DNA of 37,591 bases from Acidobacteriota bacterium (GTDB lineage Bacteria; Actinomycetota; Acidimicrobiia; Acidimicrobiales; CADCSY01): positions 1 to 37,591 of the forward strand of contig JAEKLB010000036.1 of the NCBI GenBank assembly GCA_019510095.1, written 5' to 3'. A model generated the notes under the pieces. It worked only from the letters and a program-made list of their open reading frames with translations. It was not told where the DNA came from and made no database searches. A program made the translations under genes and the position numbers. Positions within the stretch are counted from its first letter, which is position 1; the number at the start of each line of letters is the position of its first letter. Shown here piece after piece: positions 29,228-37,591 of the stretch.

Positions 29228-31828
29228 TCAGACCACGATGTTGACCAGGCGGCCGGGGACGACGACGAGTCGCTTCACGTCGCGGCCGGCGATGGCGGTC
29301 TGCACGGCGGGGTCCGCCAGGGCGGCAGCTTCGATGGCCGACGTGTCGGCGTCGGCGGGGGGGGCCAGTGGGGCCAGCATCAGCACGAGCGACTCGGCCA
29401 CTTCGCGGGGCGCACCACCGAGCTCGCGGGCGATCGGGCCGAGGGCATTGTTGAGCTCGATCAGCTTGGCGACGGCAGTGTTGAACCGCAGGTCGGCCAT
29501 GTCATCCCGAACGCCAGCGATCGTCCGGTGCAGCTGGCGGCGGAGGTCCTCCGGCGCGGGCCCGTCGATGACGGTGACGTCACCCGTCTCCTCGTCGATC
29601 ACGCTCCGCCACAGGCGCTGGAGGAAGCGGTGGACGCCGACGATGTCGCGGGCGTTCCAGGGCCGCTCGGCGTCGAGCGGACCCATGGCCATCTCGTAGA
29701 GCCGGAACGTGTCGGCGCCGTACTCGGCGCAGATCTCGTCGGGTGACACCGAGTTCTTGAGGCTCTTGCCGATCTTGCCGAACTCCCGGTTCACCGGCTC
29801 GCCGCGGTAGGTGAAGCCCGACTGCTCGTTGCCCTCGACCTCGGCAGCCTCGACGTAGACGCCGCGGGTGTCGGTGAACGCCGCCGCCTGCACCATTCCC
29901 TGGTTGAACAGGCGTTGGAACGGCTCCGGTGTCGACACGTGGCCCAGGTCGAACAGCACCTTGTGCCAGAAGCGGGCGTAGAGCAGGTGCAGCACGGCAT
30001 GCTCGACGCCGCCGACGTAGAGATCGACGAGGCCGGCGTTGGGTCGTCCGTCGGCTCGGGTGCTCGACGACCAGTAGCGCTCGATCTCGGGGTCGACGAA
30101 GGCGTCCTCGTTCGTCGGATCGAGGTAGCGCAGGTAGTACCAGCACGAGCCGGCCCATTGCGGCATCGTGTTGAGCTCGCGCCGGTAGCCCTGGAGCCCG
30201 TCGCCCAGGTCGAGCTCGACCTCACGCCACGCCGCCGCTCGACCGAGGGGGGGTTCGGGCACCGACTGGTCGTCATCGGGACGCACGTCGGGAGCGAAGT
30301 CCTCGAGGTCGGGCAGCTCGACGGGCAGCATCGACTCGGGCAGCGCGTGCGGTCGGCCGTCGGCGTCGAACACGATCGGGAACGGCTCGCCCCAATAACG
30401 CTGCCGGGAGAACAGCCAGTCGCGCAGCTTGTAGTTGACGGTTCCCTGCCCCGTGCCCTCGGCAACCAGGTGGTCGATCATCGCCCGCTTCGCATCGGTC
30501 ATGGTCATGCCGTCGAGGAAGCCGCTGTTGATGCGGGGGCCGTCGGCTGTGTACGCGCCGGTCCAGCCGTCGGGCGGCTGCACGGTGCGCACGATCGGCA
30601 GGCCGAACTGCTCGGCGAACGCCCAGTCGCGATCGTCCTCCGAGGGAACCGCCATGATCGCGCCGGTGCCGTAGCCCATGAGCACGTAGTCGGCGATCCA
30701 CACCGGGATGTGGTTGCCGTTCACGGGATTGATCGCGAAAGCTCCGGTGGGAACGCCGGTCTTGGTCTTGGCGTCGACCTGGCGGTCGAGGTCGGACCGC
30801 TGCGACGTCTGGAGGCGGTACGCCTCGACCGCTTCCCGCTGCGCCGGATTGGTGATCATGTCGACCAGGGGGTGCTCCGGGGCCAGCACCATGAAGGTGG
30901 CGCCGAACAAGGTGTCGGGCCGGGTCGTGAACACCTCGATCGACTCGTCGATGCCGTCGACCGCGAACGTCACGTGGGCGCCTTCGGAGCGGCCGATCCA
31001 GTTCCGCTGCATCAGCTTCACCGGCTCCGGCCAGTCGACGAGGTCGAGGTCGGCGATGAGCCGGTCGGCGAAGGCGGTGATGCGGAGCATCCACTGCTTC
31101 AGCGGCCGGCGGTAGACCGGGAAGTTGCCCCGCTCACTGCGGCCCTCGCTGGTCACCTCTTCGTTGGCGAGCACCGTGCCCAACGCCGGGCACCAGTTGA
31201 CGGGCGCCTCGGTGAGGAAGGCGAGGCGGTGCTCGTCCGGGTCGAGGCCGGCGGGGAGCTCGGAGATCGGGCGGGCGCGCTGCCGGTCGGGATCCCACCA
31301 GGAGTTGTAGATCTGCAGGAACACCCATTGCGTCCACCGGTAGTACTCGACGTCGGTCGTCGACACCGAGCGGCGGTCGTCGTGTCCCAGGCCGATGGCG
31401 CGGAACTGGCGCCGCATGTTGGCGATGTTCGCTTCGGTGGTGACCCGCGGGTGCTGGCCGGTCTCGACCGCGTACTGCTCGGCAGGAAGGCCGAAGGCGT
31501 CGTAGCCCATGGCATGCAGCACGTTGAAGCCCGTCATCCGCCTGAAGCGGGCGAACACGTCGGTGCCGATGTAGCCCAGCGGATGGCCCACGTGGAGGCC
31601 GACGCCGCTGGGATACGGGAACATGTCGAGCACGAACAGCTTCTGCCTGTCGGCGACGCGGTCCCAGCCCTCGCGAAGCGCTCCCGAGGGATTGGGCGCG
31701 TGGTAGGTGCCCTCCTCCTCCCAGCGGTCCTGCCAGCGGGCCTCGATCTCGTTGGCGAGGGCGGCCGAGTAGCGGAACTTGGGCATGTCGGCGCCCTCGT
31801 GCGCAGTGACTCGGTCGGCGTCTGCCAT
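29228..31828 (-). CDS. leuS: Leucyl-tRNA synthetase
   Basis: An 866-residue class Ia synthetase that charges tRNA-Leu. The HIGH-type motif is in [17 protein letters not shown], an editing domain follows, and the KMSKS-type loop reads [15 protein letters not shown], a variant typical of actinobacteria. The C-terminal anticodon-binding part ends with [17 protein letters not shown]. An upstream frame extends further, but the ATG at 31828 is chosen because TACCAT (31836-31841) ends seven bases before it. Although downstream of the LLM oxidoreductase gene, it therefore has its own promoter in the 44-base gap. Confidence 0.97.
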   Translation of the reverse strand: MADADRVTAHEGADMPKFRYSAALANEIEARWQDRWEEEGTYHAPNPSGALREGWDRVADRQKLFVLDMFPYPSGVGLHVGHPLGYIGTDVFARFRRMTGFNVLHAMGYDAFGLPAEQYAVETGQHPRVTTEANIANMRRQFRAIGLGHDDRRSVSTTDVEYYRWTQWVFLQIYNSWWDPDRQRARPISELPAGLDPDEHRLAFLTEAPVNWCPALGTVLANEEVTSEGRSERGNFPVYRRPLKQWMLRITAFADRLIADLDLVDWPEPVKLMQRNWIGRSEGAHVTFAVDGIDESIEVFTTRPDTLFGATFMVLAPEHPLVDMITNPAQREAVEAYRLQTSQRSDLDRQVDAKTKTGVPTGAFAINPVNGNHIPVWIADYVLMGYGTGAIMAVPSEDDRDWAFAEQFGLPIVRTVQPPDGWTGAYTADGPRINSGFLDGMTMTDAKRAMIDHLVAEGTGQGTVNYKLRDWLFSRQRYWGEPFPIVFDADGRPHALPESMLPVELPDLEDFAPDVRPDDDQSVPEPPLGRAAAWREVELDLGDGLQGYRRELNTMPQWAGSCWYYLRYLDPTNEDAFVDPEIERYWSSSTRADGRPNAGLVDLYVGGVEHAVLHLLYARFWHKVLFDLGHVSTPEPFQRLFNQGMVQAAAFTDTRGVYVEAAEVEGNEQSGFTYRGEPVNREFGKIGKSLKNSVSPDEICAEYGADTFRLYEMAMGPLDAERPWNARDIVGVHRFLQRLWRSVIDEETGDVTVIDGPAPEDLRRQLHRTIAGVRDDMADLRFNTAVAKLIELNNALGPIARELGGAPREVAESLVLMLAPLAPPADADTSAIEAAALADPAVQTAIAGRDVKRLVVVPGRLVNIVV

Positions 31829-31835
31829 GCGTCGG

Positions 31836-31841
31836 ATGGTA
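31836..31841 (-). promoter_or_regulatory. -10 element of leuS (leaderless start)
   Basis: TACCAT on the minus strand ends seven bases before the ATG of leuS; it lies in the short gap after the upstream gene. No Shine-Dalgarno sequence is seen. Confidence 0.5.
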
Positions 31842-31872
31842 CCGGCGGCCCACGAGGCCACCAGGACCGGCT

Positions 31873-32877
31873 TCAGCCCTTTCGGAGCGACTCCACCAGC
31901 TCTCGGGCGGCATCGGCGTCGGCGGATTGCGGCGGCGTGAACGGCAGGCGGGTGACGATGCTGCGGTAGCGCTCGCCGAGACGGGTGGCGATCTCGCTCG
32001 TCGGCGCCACGACCACGAACGCAGCCAACACGTCGTCGTCGATCATCTCGCCCATCTCCTTCCACCTGCCCTGCTTCGACATGGCGGTGAGCTCCTGCCC
32101 GAGGTCGCCCCAGCCATGGAGCTCGAGCACGGGTCGGTAGGCGGGTGTCGACGCGTAGAAGGCGATCTGCTCACGGGCCTTCGGCACACCGGCGGCGATC
32201 TCCTCATCGGTGCCCGTCACCGCGAAGGGGGCGCCGACGATCTCGAAGCCCTCCATCGTCTTTCCCGCCTGCCGTCGGCCCTCGGCAAGAGCCGGCAGGG
32301 TCTTCTCCTTGAGATAGCGAGCAGTGGTGAAGCCGTGGCACAGGAAGCCGTCGGCAACCCCGCCCGCCACCTTCGTCATGAGCTCGCCGACACCAGCAAG
32401 GAGCACGCGGGGCGCGCCATAGCCATGCGACTCAGGAACGAAGTGCGGTGTCATGAGGGTGTGCTGGTAGTGCTCGCCGGTGAAGTCGAGCGGGGTGCCG
32501 TCGTCCCACGACTGCCAGATGGCCCGCATGGCGAGGATGAACTCCTTCATCTGCAGGGCGGGCTTGCCCCAGGGCATGTTGAACCGGCGGGTGACATGGG
32601 CCTTCACCTGGGAGCCGAGGCCGAGCAGCAGTCGCCCCTGCGCAAAGCCCTGCAGATCGTGGGCGGTGTAGGCCAGCGTCATCGGCGACCGGGCGAACGC
32701 CACCGCGATCGAGGTGCCAAGCTCGAGCGACGACGTCGCGCTGGCGGCCACCGCGAGCGGCAGGAACGGGTCGTGGCTCACCTCCGCGGACCAGGCGCCG
32801 TCGTAGCCGGCCTCTTCGATCGCCGCGCCGGACCGCGCCGCGTTGGCCAGGTTGCCCAACCGGGCGTCGACCTTCAT
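31873..32877 (-). CDS. LLM-class F420-dependent oxidoreductase (MSMEG_2256-like)
   Basis: A 334-residue luciferase-like monooxygenase-fold protein (TIGR03617-like): [41 protein letters not shown] at the start and [50 protein letters not shown] in the core. Such enzymes use coenzyme F420 to oxidise or reduce unknown substrates in actinobacteria. The ATG immediately follows the stop of the PAC2 gene (TGAATG), so the two are translationally coupled. Confidence 0.87.
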   Translation of the reverse strand: MKVDARLGNLANAARSGAAIEEAGYDGAWSAEVSHDPFLPLAVAASATSSLELGTSIAVAFARSPMTLAYTAHDLQGFAQGRLLLGLGSQVKAHVTRRFNMPWGKPALQMKEFILAMRAIWQSWDDGTPLDFTGEHYQHTLMTPHFVPESHGYGAPRVLLAGVGELMTKVAGGVADGFLCHGFTTARYLKEKTLPALAEGRRQAGKTMEGFEIVGAPFAVTGTDEEIAAGVPKAREQIAFYASTPAYRPVLELHGWGDLGQELTAMSKQGRWKEMGEMIDDDVLAAFVVVAPTSEIATRLGERYRSIVTRLPFTPPQSADADAARELVESLRKG

Positions 32878-33744
32878 TCAGTCGCCGCGCCCGACTTCTC
32901 GCAGATAGCGCTCGACCTCGGCGGCCAGGTCATCGCCCGACGGTAGTCGGTTCGGTTCGTTGGCCATGGCGTCGTAATGCTCCTCGAGCTGGCGCACCAT
33001 GGCGACGTGCTCGGGGTTGGCGCCGACGAGCTCGTCGAGGTTGTCGCGCACCGCCGCCGCGGCGGCGACCAGCGGCGTGAGGTCGACGCGCACGCCGGCG
33101 ATCTCCTCCAGCGTCTCCAGCAGCAGCGCGCTGGCGGCCGGATAGGCCATGGCCGACGCATACTGCGGGACCTGGGCCCAGAGCGTCACGTGCGGGATGC
33201 CGAGGTCGTGGCATGAATGCCCGATGACGGCGTTGAGGCCAGCTGACACATCGATCGTTGCTCGGGTCGACGTTGCCACCCGATCGACGAGATCGGCGCT
33301 GGCGCCCGAGGCCGAGAGACGACCCGGTCGGGTGTGGGGAACGGGGTTCGGGTAGGCGCCGAGAGCGATTGCCACCGTCGCGCCGAGCTGCATGGCCAGG
33401 CCAGTGACCTCCGCGCTGAACGTCCGCCACTGCACGTCGGGCTCGGCGCCGGTGAGCAGCAGCACGTCGCGCCCGCCGAGATCGCGGCCGTGCCGCAGCT
33501 CGAGCGTGGGCCACGTCAGCCCTTGGGTCACGCCCTCCACCAGATGCATCACCGGGCGGCGGGCCCGGAAGTCGAGCAGGGCTTCGGTGTCGAACCGGGC
33601 CACGACCGTGGTGTCGAGGACCGATTCGAGGTGGGCGACAGCGCCGGCGGCGGCGTAGCCGGCGTCGATCCAGCCCTCGAGACCGAGGATCAGGACGGCC
33701 TCGTGGGTATCCGGCCAGTCAACGATCTCGTGCAGCTCTGCCAT
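32878..33744 (-). CDS. PAC2-family protein
   Basis: A 288-residue protein of the PAC2 (proteasome-assembly-chaperone-2-like) family: EAVLILGLEGWIDAGYAAAGAVAHL at the start, GGRDVLLLTGAEPDVQWRTF in the middle, and CHDLGIPHVTLWAQVPQYASAMAYPAASALLLETLEEIAGV toward the end. Actinobacterial members are conserved but have no proven function; they may relate to the Pup-proteasome. TACCGT (33754-33759) lies nine bases before the ATG. It heads an operon with the LLM oxidoreductase. Confidence 0.82.
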   Translation of the reverse strand: MAELHEIVDWPDTHEAVLILGLEGWIDAGYAAAGAVAHLESVLDTTVVARFDTEALLDFRARRPVMHLVEGVTQGLTWPTLELRHGRDLGGRDVLLLTGAEPDVQWRTFSAEVTGLAMQLGATVAIALGAYPNPVPHTRPGRLSASGASADLVDRVATSTRATIDVSAGLNAVIGHSCHDLGIPHVTLWAQVPQYASAMAYPAASALLLETLEEIAGVRVDLTPLVAAAAAVRDNLDELVGANPEHVAMVRQLEEHYDAMANEPNRLPSGDDLAAEVERYLREVGRGD

Positions 33745-33795
33745 CTCCGGTTCACGGTACCGGCCAGCGAGGAGTCGACCGCGTGAAGGCGTCGG

Positions 33796-33801
33796 TAGCC
33801 T
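33796..33801 (+). promoter_or_regulatory. -10 element of the thioredoxin-TPR gene (leaderless start)
   Basis: TAGCCT ends eight bases before the ATG at 33810. It lies opposite the PAC2 promoter (33754-33759) in a compact divergent control region. Confidence 0.5.
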
Positions 33802-33809
33802 TCGATGCC

Positions 33810-34514
33810 ATGGCCGACATCACTGATGCCACGTTCGAGCAGGCCGTCATCGAGCGGTCGAAGGAGGTGCCGGTCGTCGTCGACCTGTGGGCCGAGTGGT
33901 GCGGACCATGCAAGACGTTGGGCCCGGTGATCGAGAAGGTGATCGAGGGCACCGCTGGGCAGGTCGAGCTGGCCAAGGTCGACATCGACGCCAACCCGCA
34001 GGTGGCCCGGGCGTTCCAGGTGCAGTCGATCCCCGCCGTCTACGCCCTCAAGGACGGCAAGGTCGTCGACGGCTTCATCGGCGCCCAGCCGGAGCCCGTC
34101 GTCCAACGGTTCGTCGAGTCGCTCCTGCCGACGAAGGAGCAGACCGAGGTCGAGCAGCTGATCGAGCTGGGCGACGAGGAGTCGTTGCGCAAGGCCCTGG
34201 AGATCGAGCCCGACAACCACGACGCGGTTGTCGGCCTGGCCGAGCTCTACGTCGTCGACGGCCGGCCCGACGACGCGCTCCACCTGCTGGCCCGCCTGCC
34301 CGAGTCCCCTGACACGCGGCGGGTGGCCGCGCTGGCCCGGGTGGGAGTGCCCGACGATCTCGACTCCGTCGACAGCCGCCTGGCCGGCCTCATCGATCGG
34401 GTCAAGGTCGACGACGCGGCCCGGCAGGAGTTCGTCGACCTCCTCGAGCTGCTCGGCTCCGATGATCCCCGCACCGCCGACTGGCGCAGGAAGCTCACTG
34501 CCGCGTTGTTCTAG
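33810..34514 (+). CDS. Thioredoxin-TPR protein (CnoX/YbbN-like)
   Basis: A 234-residue protein with a thioredoxin domain (about 1-108) bearing the redox motif CGPC at residues 31-34 (LWAEWCGPCK), the cis-Pro region IPAVYALKDGK, and a C-terminal helical tetratricopeptide-like part (EVEQLIELGDEESLRKALEIEPDNHDAVVGLAELYVVDGRPDDALHLL). E. coli CnoX (YbbN) is a chaperone that passes clients to DnaK and GroEL; its CxxC lacks one Cys, whereas here both are kept, so disulfide reduction is possible. The ATG at 33810 matches the thioredoxin N terminus; an earlier in-frame GTG exists. Confidence 0.88.
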   Translation: MADITDATFEQAVIERSKEVPVVVDLWAEWCGPCKTLGPVIEKVIEGTAGQVELAKVDIDANPQVARAFQVQSIPAVYALKDGKVVDGFIGAQPEPVVQRFVESLLPTKEQTEVEQLIELGDEESLRKALEIEPDNHDAVVGLAELYVVDGRPDDALHLLARLPESPDTRRVAALARVGVPDDLDSVDSRLAGLIDRVKVDDAARQEFVDLLELLGSDDPRTADWRRKLTAALF

Positions 34515-34525
34515 GTCCTGCGGGT

Positions 34526-34555
34526 CCCGCGGGTCAGCCGCGCCCCACCCGCGGG
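34526..34555 (+). terminator. Hairpin after the thioredoxin-TPR gene
   Basis: A perfect 9-bp stem, CCCGCGGGT with its inverse, encloses 12 bases and starts 11 bases after the stop. No T-run follows. Confidence 0.5.
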
Positions 34556-34630
34556 GAGCGAAGCCGGCGGGCTCGGTAGCCTCCACAGTGCCGCTTCCCC
34601 CGTGCCGCCTCCCAGCAACGAGGACCCACC

Positions 34631-35278
34631 GTGGAAGCCCCCGCCCCGCCCCAGCCGCCGTCGAGCTGGCGAGACCGACTCGACCTGATCGCCGCGGGCG
34701 TACCGCCAGCGCCGGCACAGGTCGCTGGAGCCGTCGCCGGCTTGGCGACCCTCGTGGTCGTCGGTTGGCTCCTCCTCCGGGAGCCGGCTCCACCGCCGGA
34801 GGCGTCGATCCCCCGCGCCGCGCCGGCCCTGACCTCCACCACCGCGGCCGCGACCGTTGTCGTGCACGCTGCCGGGGCAGTGCGGCGGCCCGGGATCTAC
34901 ACGTTGCCAGCTGGCGGTCGCGTGGCCGACCTCCTCGCCATGGCCGGCGGGGCGACCTCTGATGCCGACCTTGACCGGGTGAACCTGGCGGCCAAGGTCG
35001 TGGATGGCAGCCAGATCTACGTGCCCCGCCGCGGTGAGTCAGCACCTGCCGGCGCGGGCAACGGTGGCGCGGTCGCCGTGTCGGGCCCGCTCGACCTCAA
35101 CACCGCGACCGTCGAGCAGCTCGACGAGCTCCCGGGCATCGGTCCGACAACGGCGAAGGCCATCGTCGACACGCGGGAGCGGATGGGAGGCTTCCACTCC
35201 GTCGACGACCTGCTGGAGGTGCGGGGCATCGGCCCGGCCAAGCTCGACGCCATCAGGGACCTCGTCACCGTGGGCTAG
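34631..35278 (+). CDS. comEA: ComEA-like DNA-binding protein (SLBB plus helix-hairpin-helix)
   Basis: A 215-residue membrane-anchored protein. One hydrophobic segment lies at about 34-50 (AGAVAGLATLVVVGWLLL), an SLBB domain at about 75-135 (VVVHAAGAVRRPGIYTLPAGGRVADLLAMAGG), a Gly/Ala linker, and a double helix-hairpin-helix at the C terminus (LDLNTATVEQLDELPGIGPTTAKAIVDTRE, LLEVRGIGPAKLDAIRDLV). ComEA binds incoming DNA during transformation and normally pairs with the channel ComEC, which is absent here. The GTG at 34631 follows GAGGA; TAGCCT (34576-34581) may be its -10 element. It shares the bases CTAG with the stop of the convergent gene. Confidence 0.88.
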   Translation: MEAPAPPQPPSSWRDRLDLIAAGVPPAPAQVAGAVAGLATLVVVGWLLLREPAPPPEASIPRAAPALTSTTAAATVVVHAAGAVRRPGIYTLPAGGRVADLLAMAGGATSDADLDRVNLAAKVVDGSQIYVPRRGESAPAGAGNGGAVAVSGPLDLNTATVEQLDELPGIGPTTAKAIVDTRERMGGFHSVDDLLEVRGIGPAKLDAIRDLVTVG

Positions 35279-37449
35279 CCACCGCCTCGCCGCGTGGTGG
35301 AGGTCGACGTGGAGCTCGACGTGGTGGTGTTGGTGGTCGACGTGGTCGACGAGGTCGTCGGTGGCGGCGGCTGGGTCGTCGTGGTCGTGGTGGTGTTGGT
35401 GGTTGTCGTCGATTCGCTGGTGGTCGTGCTCGGCGTCGTCGAGGTCGTCGTGCTGGACGGCGGGGACGTCGACGACGTTGTTCTGTTGCCGGTCGTCGTG
35501 GTTCGGCGGTTGGTGCTCCCGCGCACCCACGTCAAGGGGCGGGCGTGCAACAGGTCACTCGGCGGTGCCACGAAGCTGCCAGTGTCGGTCCCGCCCACCG
35601 CCGCCCGCATGAACCGCTGCCAGATCGTGGCGGGGAAGGAGCCGCCGGTCACCTGCCGGCCGTGGACGTCGCTCATCTTGCGGTCAGTGCCTTCCTTGTA
35701 GCCCATCCAGACCGCGGTGCCGATCCTGGGCGTGTACCCGACGAACCAGGCGTCGGTGTGGTCCGACGTCGTACCGGTCTTGCCGGCGGCCTCGTTCCCG
35801 AACGCGGCGCCTCGTCCCGTCCCGCTGGAGATGACTCGCTGGAGGGTGTAGTTCACGAGATCGGCATCGTGTTCGGGGTACACGCGCTCCCGGTGGGGCT
35901 GCGCCCGGTACAGCGTCGAGCCGGCTCGGCTCTTGACCGTGGTCACGTAGTAGGGGTCGACGCGCATCCCCCGACTTGCAAACGTCATGTAGGAGCGGAT
36001 CATCTCCAGGGGGTTGACCTCCTGGGCTCCGAGGGTCAGCGACGGGAACGGCTGCAGCGGCGAGGTGATGCCAAGAGCGTGGGCGGTGTCGACGACCCGT
36101 TGCATGCCGGTGTTCGCAGCGAGCTGCGCGTACACCGTGTTCACCGAATGCGCCGTCGCCGAGAGGACGTCGATGCTGCCGAAGCTCTCGTTGCCGTAGT
36201 TGTGGACCTCATAGGGAGGGTTGCCGGGAAAGCGCACCTTCATCACCGCTGGTCCGGCGAACCGCTGGGTGACCGGGATGCCGCGTTGGAGGGCGGCGGC
36301 CAGCACCATGGGCTTGAACGTGGAGCCCGGCTGACGGCCGTGATTGCCGCCGCCGTCACCGATCGCCAGGTTCACCTTCGACGTGGCGAAGTCCTTGCCG
36401 CCGATCATTGCCACGATTGCTCCGTCGTCAGTGATCGACACCAGTGCAGCATCGGGGTCGTCCGGCTTGTCGAGCACGGTCTTCACTGCTTGCTCTGCCG
36501 CCTTCTGCATCGGTGACCGCAGGGTGGTGTGGATGCGCAGCCCGCCACCGAAGGCGAGGCGCTCGCCGAATCGATCGACCGCCCACTGGCGCACCTGGGC
36601 GACGAAGAACGCGGTGCTGCCCCGGAGGTCGACGGAGAGCTCCGGGCGAGGCAGCGCCTGGACCGGCTGGTGGGCGAGACCGTCGGCCGTCGCCTGGCTG
36701 AGGTCCCCGTTCCGGACCATGGCGTCGAGGACGACCGCGCGCCGCCGAGTCGCTTCCTCGGGATGAAGGGTTGGGTCGGCCAGCTCGGGGGCTCGCACCA
36801 GCCCGGCCAGGAACGACGCCTGCGGGAGTTGTAGCTCGGCCGCCGAGATCCCGAAGTACGCCCGCGCCGCCTGCTCCACGCCATAGGCGCCTCGCCCGAA
36901 GTACACGGCGTTGAGGTAGCGACGAAGGATCTCGTTCTTGCTGAAGCGCCGCTCGACCTTGACGGCCAGGACAGCCTCCTTGAACTTCCGGACGACGGAC
37001 CGCTCGGAGGTGAGGTAGGAGTTCTTCACCAGCTGCTGGGTCAGGGTCGACCCGCCCTGCAGGCTCCCGCCTCGTAGGTCGTGGAGGAGGGCGCGGCCGG
37101 TACCCACGGGGTCGATGCCACCGTGCCTGTAGAAGTTCCGGTCCTCGGCGGCGATGAGAGCCGTGCGCATGACCGGGGCCACCTTGTCGAGCGGCACGTC
37201 GATGCGGTTCTGGTCCTTGAAGAGCTCGCCAATGGTCTTGCCCTCGGCGTCGAGCACGAGGGTGGTCTGGGTGGGTGCCCGGCTCGGCAGGTCGACGACC
37301 GCGTAGCCCACCGCGAAGCTGGCGAAGAACAGGACGATGGCCCCACCTGCTGCGACGGCGAGTCGCCGCAGCCACTGGCGCCACGTCGCGCCGGTTAGCC
37401 ACGCATCGAGGCCTGGCCCGTAGGTCGGCTGTCTGACGCGGCGAGCCAC
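35275..37449 (-). CDS. Class A penicillin-binding protein with Thr/Ser-rich tail
   Basis: A 724-residue bifunctional peptidoglycan synthase. A membrane segment lies at about 31-53. The glycosyltransferase domain carries EDRNFYRHGGIDPVGTGRAL, GGSTLTQQLVKN and FSKNEILRRYLNAVYFGRGAYG. The transpeptidase domain has the SxxK motif STFKPMVL, the SVN motif (HSVNTVYAQL) and KTGTT. Both activities therefore look intact. The last 75 or so residues are almost all Thr, Ser and Pro (TTTTNTTTTTTTQPPPPTTS), an extracytoplasmic low-complexity tail encoded by near-repetitive codons. The GTG at 37449 is the first in-frame start before the membrane segment; no Shine-Dalgarno sequence is clear. Confidence 0.93.
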   Translation of the reverse strand: MARRVRQPTYGPGLDAWLTGATWRQWLRRLAVAAGGAIVLFFASFAVGYAVVDLPSRAPTQTTLVLDAEGKTIGELFKDQNRIDVPLDKVAPVMRTALIAAEDRNFYRHGGIDPVGTGRALLHDLRGGSLQGGSTLTQQLVKNSYLTSERSVVRKFKEAVLAVKVERRFSKNEILRRYLNAVYFGRGAYGVEQAARAYFGISAAELQLPQASFLAGLVRAPELADPTLHPEEATRRRAVVLDAMVRNGDLSQATADGLAHQPVQALPRPELSVDLRGSTAFFVAQVRQWAVDRFGERLAFGGGLRIHTTLRSPMQKAAEQAVKTVLDKPDDPDAALVSITDDGAIVAMIGGKDFATSKVNLAIGDGGGNHGRQPGSTFKPMVLAAALQRGIPVTQRFAGPAVMKVRFPGNPPYEVHNYGNESFGSIDVLSATAHSVNTVYAQLAANTGMQRVVDTAHALGITSPLQPFPSLTLGAQEVNPLEMIRSYMTFASRGMRVDPYYVTTVKSRAGSTLYRAQPHRERVYPEHDADLVNYTLQRVISSGTGRGAAFGNEAAGKTGTTSDHTDAWFVGYTPRIGTAVWMGYKEGTDRKMSDVHGRQVTGGSFPATIWQRFMRAAVGGTDTGSFVAPPSDLLHARPLTWVRGSTNRRTTTTGNRTTSSTSPPSSTTTSTTPSTTTSESTTTTNTTTTTTTQPPPPTTSSTTSTTNTTTSSSTSTSTTRRGGG
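35278..35500 (-). repeat. Low-complexity region encoding the Thr/Ser-rich PBP tail
   Basis: On the plus strand the DNA is a run of GTGGTG, GTCGTC, GTTGTC and GACGTC triplets, and on the minus strand it is ACC/ACG/TCG codons. Base composition is strongly strand-asymmetric compared with the rest of the gene. Such triplet runs are prone to length change by slippage. Confidence 0.75.
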
Positions 37450-37501
37450 GACGTGCTCGTGCCCGTCCGGTCTCGTCGCGAAACGATCGCTGGGTCCGCG
37501 C

Positions 37502-37507
37502 TACCGT
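37502..37507 (+). promoter_or_regulatory. -10-like element before the last gene
   Basis: TACCGT lies 39 bases before the GTG at 37547, giving a leader of about 30 bases in which a Shine-Dalgarno sequence sits. This contrasts with the leaderless genes. Confidence 0.35.
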
Positions 37508-37546
37508 CGCATCCCTTCCCCCAGTTGATCCGTCCTGGAGGGAAGC

Positions 37547-37591
37547 GTGTCCGACCGGACCGTCGTGCTCATGGCGGTACTCGTGTGTGCC
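37547..37591 (+). CDS. 5' end of a gene (partial, possible signal peptide)
   Basis: GTG at 37547 follows GGAGGGAAGC, a strong Shine-Dalgarno sequence. The 15 visible codons read MSDRTVVLMAVLVCA, a charged start then a hydrophobic run, which would suit a signal peptide or first membrane segment. The window ends here, so no family can be named. Confidence 0.6.
   Translation, partial: MSDRTVVLMAVLVCA

Noticed and set aside
29915-31969. Plus-strand open frame of 684 codons opposite leuS
   Set aside because: Antisense shadow of leuS with no family features.
35278-35500. Possible CRISPR or tandem repeat array
   Set aside because: The triplet runs are irregular, have no spacers and encode the Thr/Ser tail in frame.
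35294-35701. Val/Asp-rich plus-strand frame opposite the PBP tail
   Set aside because: It is the antisense reading of Thr/Ser codons and has no start signal.

Overview
The window is chromosomal DNA from a high-GC bacterium, most probably an actinobacterium. The evidence is G/C-rich codon use with many GTG starts, a PAC2-family protein beside an F420-type (LLM) oxidoreductase, an actinobacterial-style LeuS (KIGKS loop), a class II DAHP synthase, an APS-reductase-type CysH, and the block radical-SAM / DUF2344 / rne / rplU / rpmA / obgE / proB / proA / nadD / rsfS / leuS / comEA. An Acidimicrobiia-like lineage is my best guess, but this is inference. The window is densely coded: no stretch over 300 bases lacks a gene. 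I see no insertion sequence, prophage, CRISPR array or rRNA.

Layout. (1) 1-3.7 kb, accessory: a membrane GGDEF-EAL protein (+) runs tail to tail into a two-gene operon (-). That operon encodes an S-adenosylmethionine-decarboxylase-like (SpeH-like) protein and an acyl-homoserine-lactone-synthase-like (LuxI/GNAT-fold) protein. This pair is the best candidate here for an undescribed system. (2) 3.9-8.9 kb: radical SAM/B12 protein, DUF2344, RNase E/G, L21 and L27. (3) 9-16.4 kb: a decayed AbiEi/DUF559 pseudogene, dgt (-), obgE, proB, a 58-bp palindrome, murJ (-) and proA with an N-terminal extension. (4) 16.5-26.7 kb, a block separating proA from nadD: MoxR ATPase with VWA partner, histidine phosphatase, DUF2231 membrane protein, small unknown protein, sulfite reductase plus CysH, DAHP synthase, enoyl-CoA hydratase, PPOX-fold protein and an RpoD-like sigma factor. 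(5) 26.8-37.6 kb: nadD, an LCP-like membrane protein, rsfS, tRNA-Ala(GGC), an orphan PD-(D/E)XK protein, leuS, LLM oxidoreductase, PAC2, thioredoxin-TPR protein, comEA, a class A penicillin-binding protein with a Thr/Ser tail, and the first codons of another gene.

How the genes work together. Most serve housekeeping: ribosome and RNA maturation (rne, rplU, rpmA, obgE, rsfS, leuS, tRNA), proline synthesis (proB, proA), cell wall (murJ, PBP), sulfate assimilation (cysH, sir), NAD synthesis (nadD), aromatic synthesis (DAHP synthase) and nucleotide control (dgt).

A pattern that ties the window together is transcription start architecture. Many genes have a TANNNT -10-like hexamer ending only 6-8 bases before the start codon and no Shine-Dalgarno sequence. 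This implies leaderless mRNAs and was used to choose several starts (dgt, obgE, proA, moxR, sir, DAHP synthase, leuS, the PD-(D/E)XK gene, thioredoxin, the SpeH-like gene). Genes inside operons instead have Shine-Dalgarno sequences or overlapping stop/start codons.
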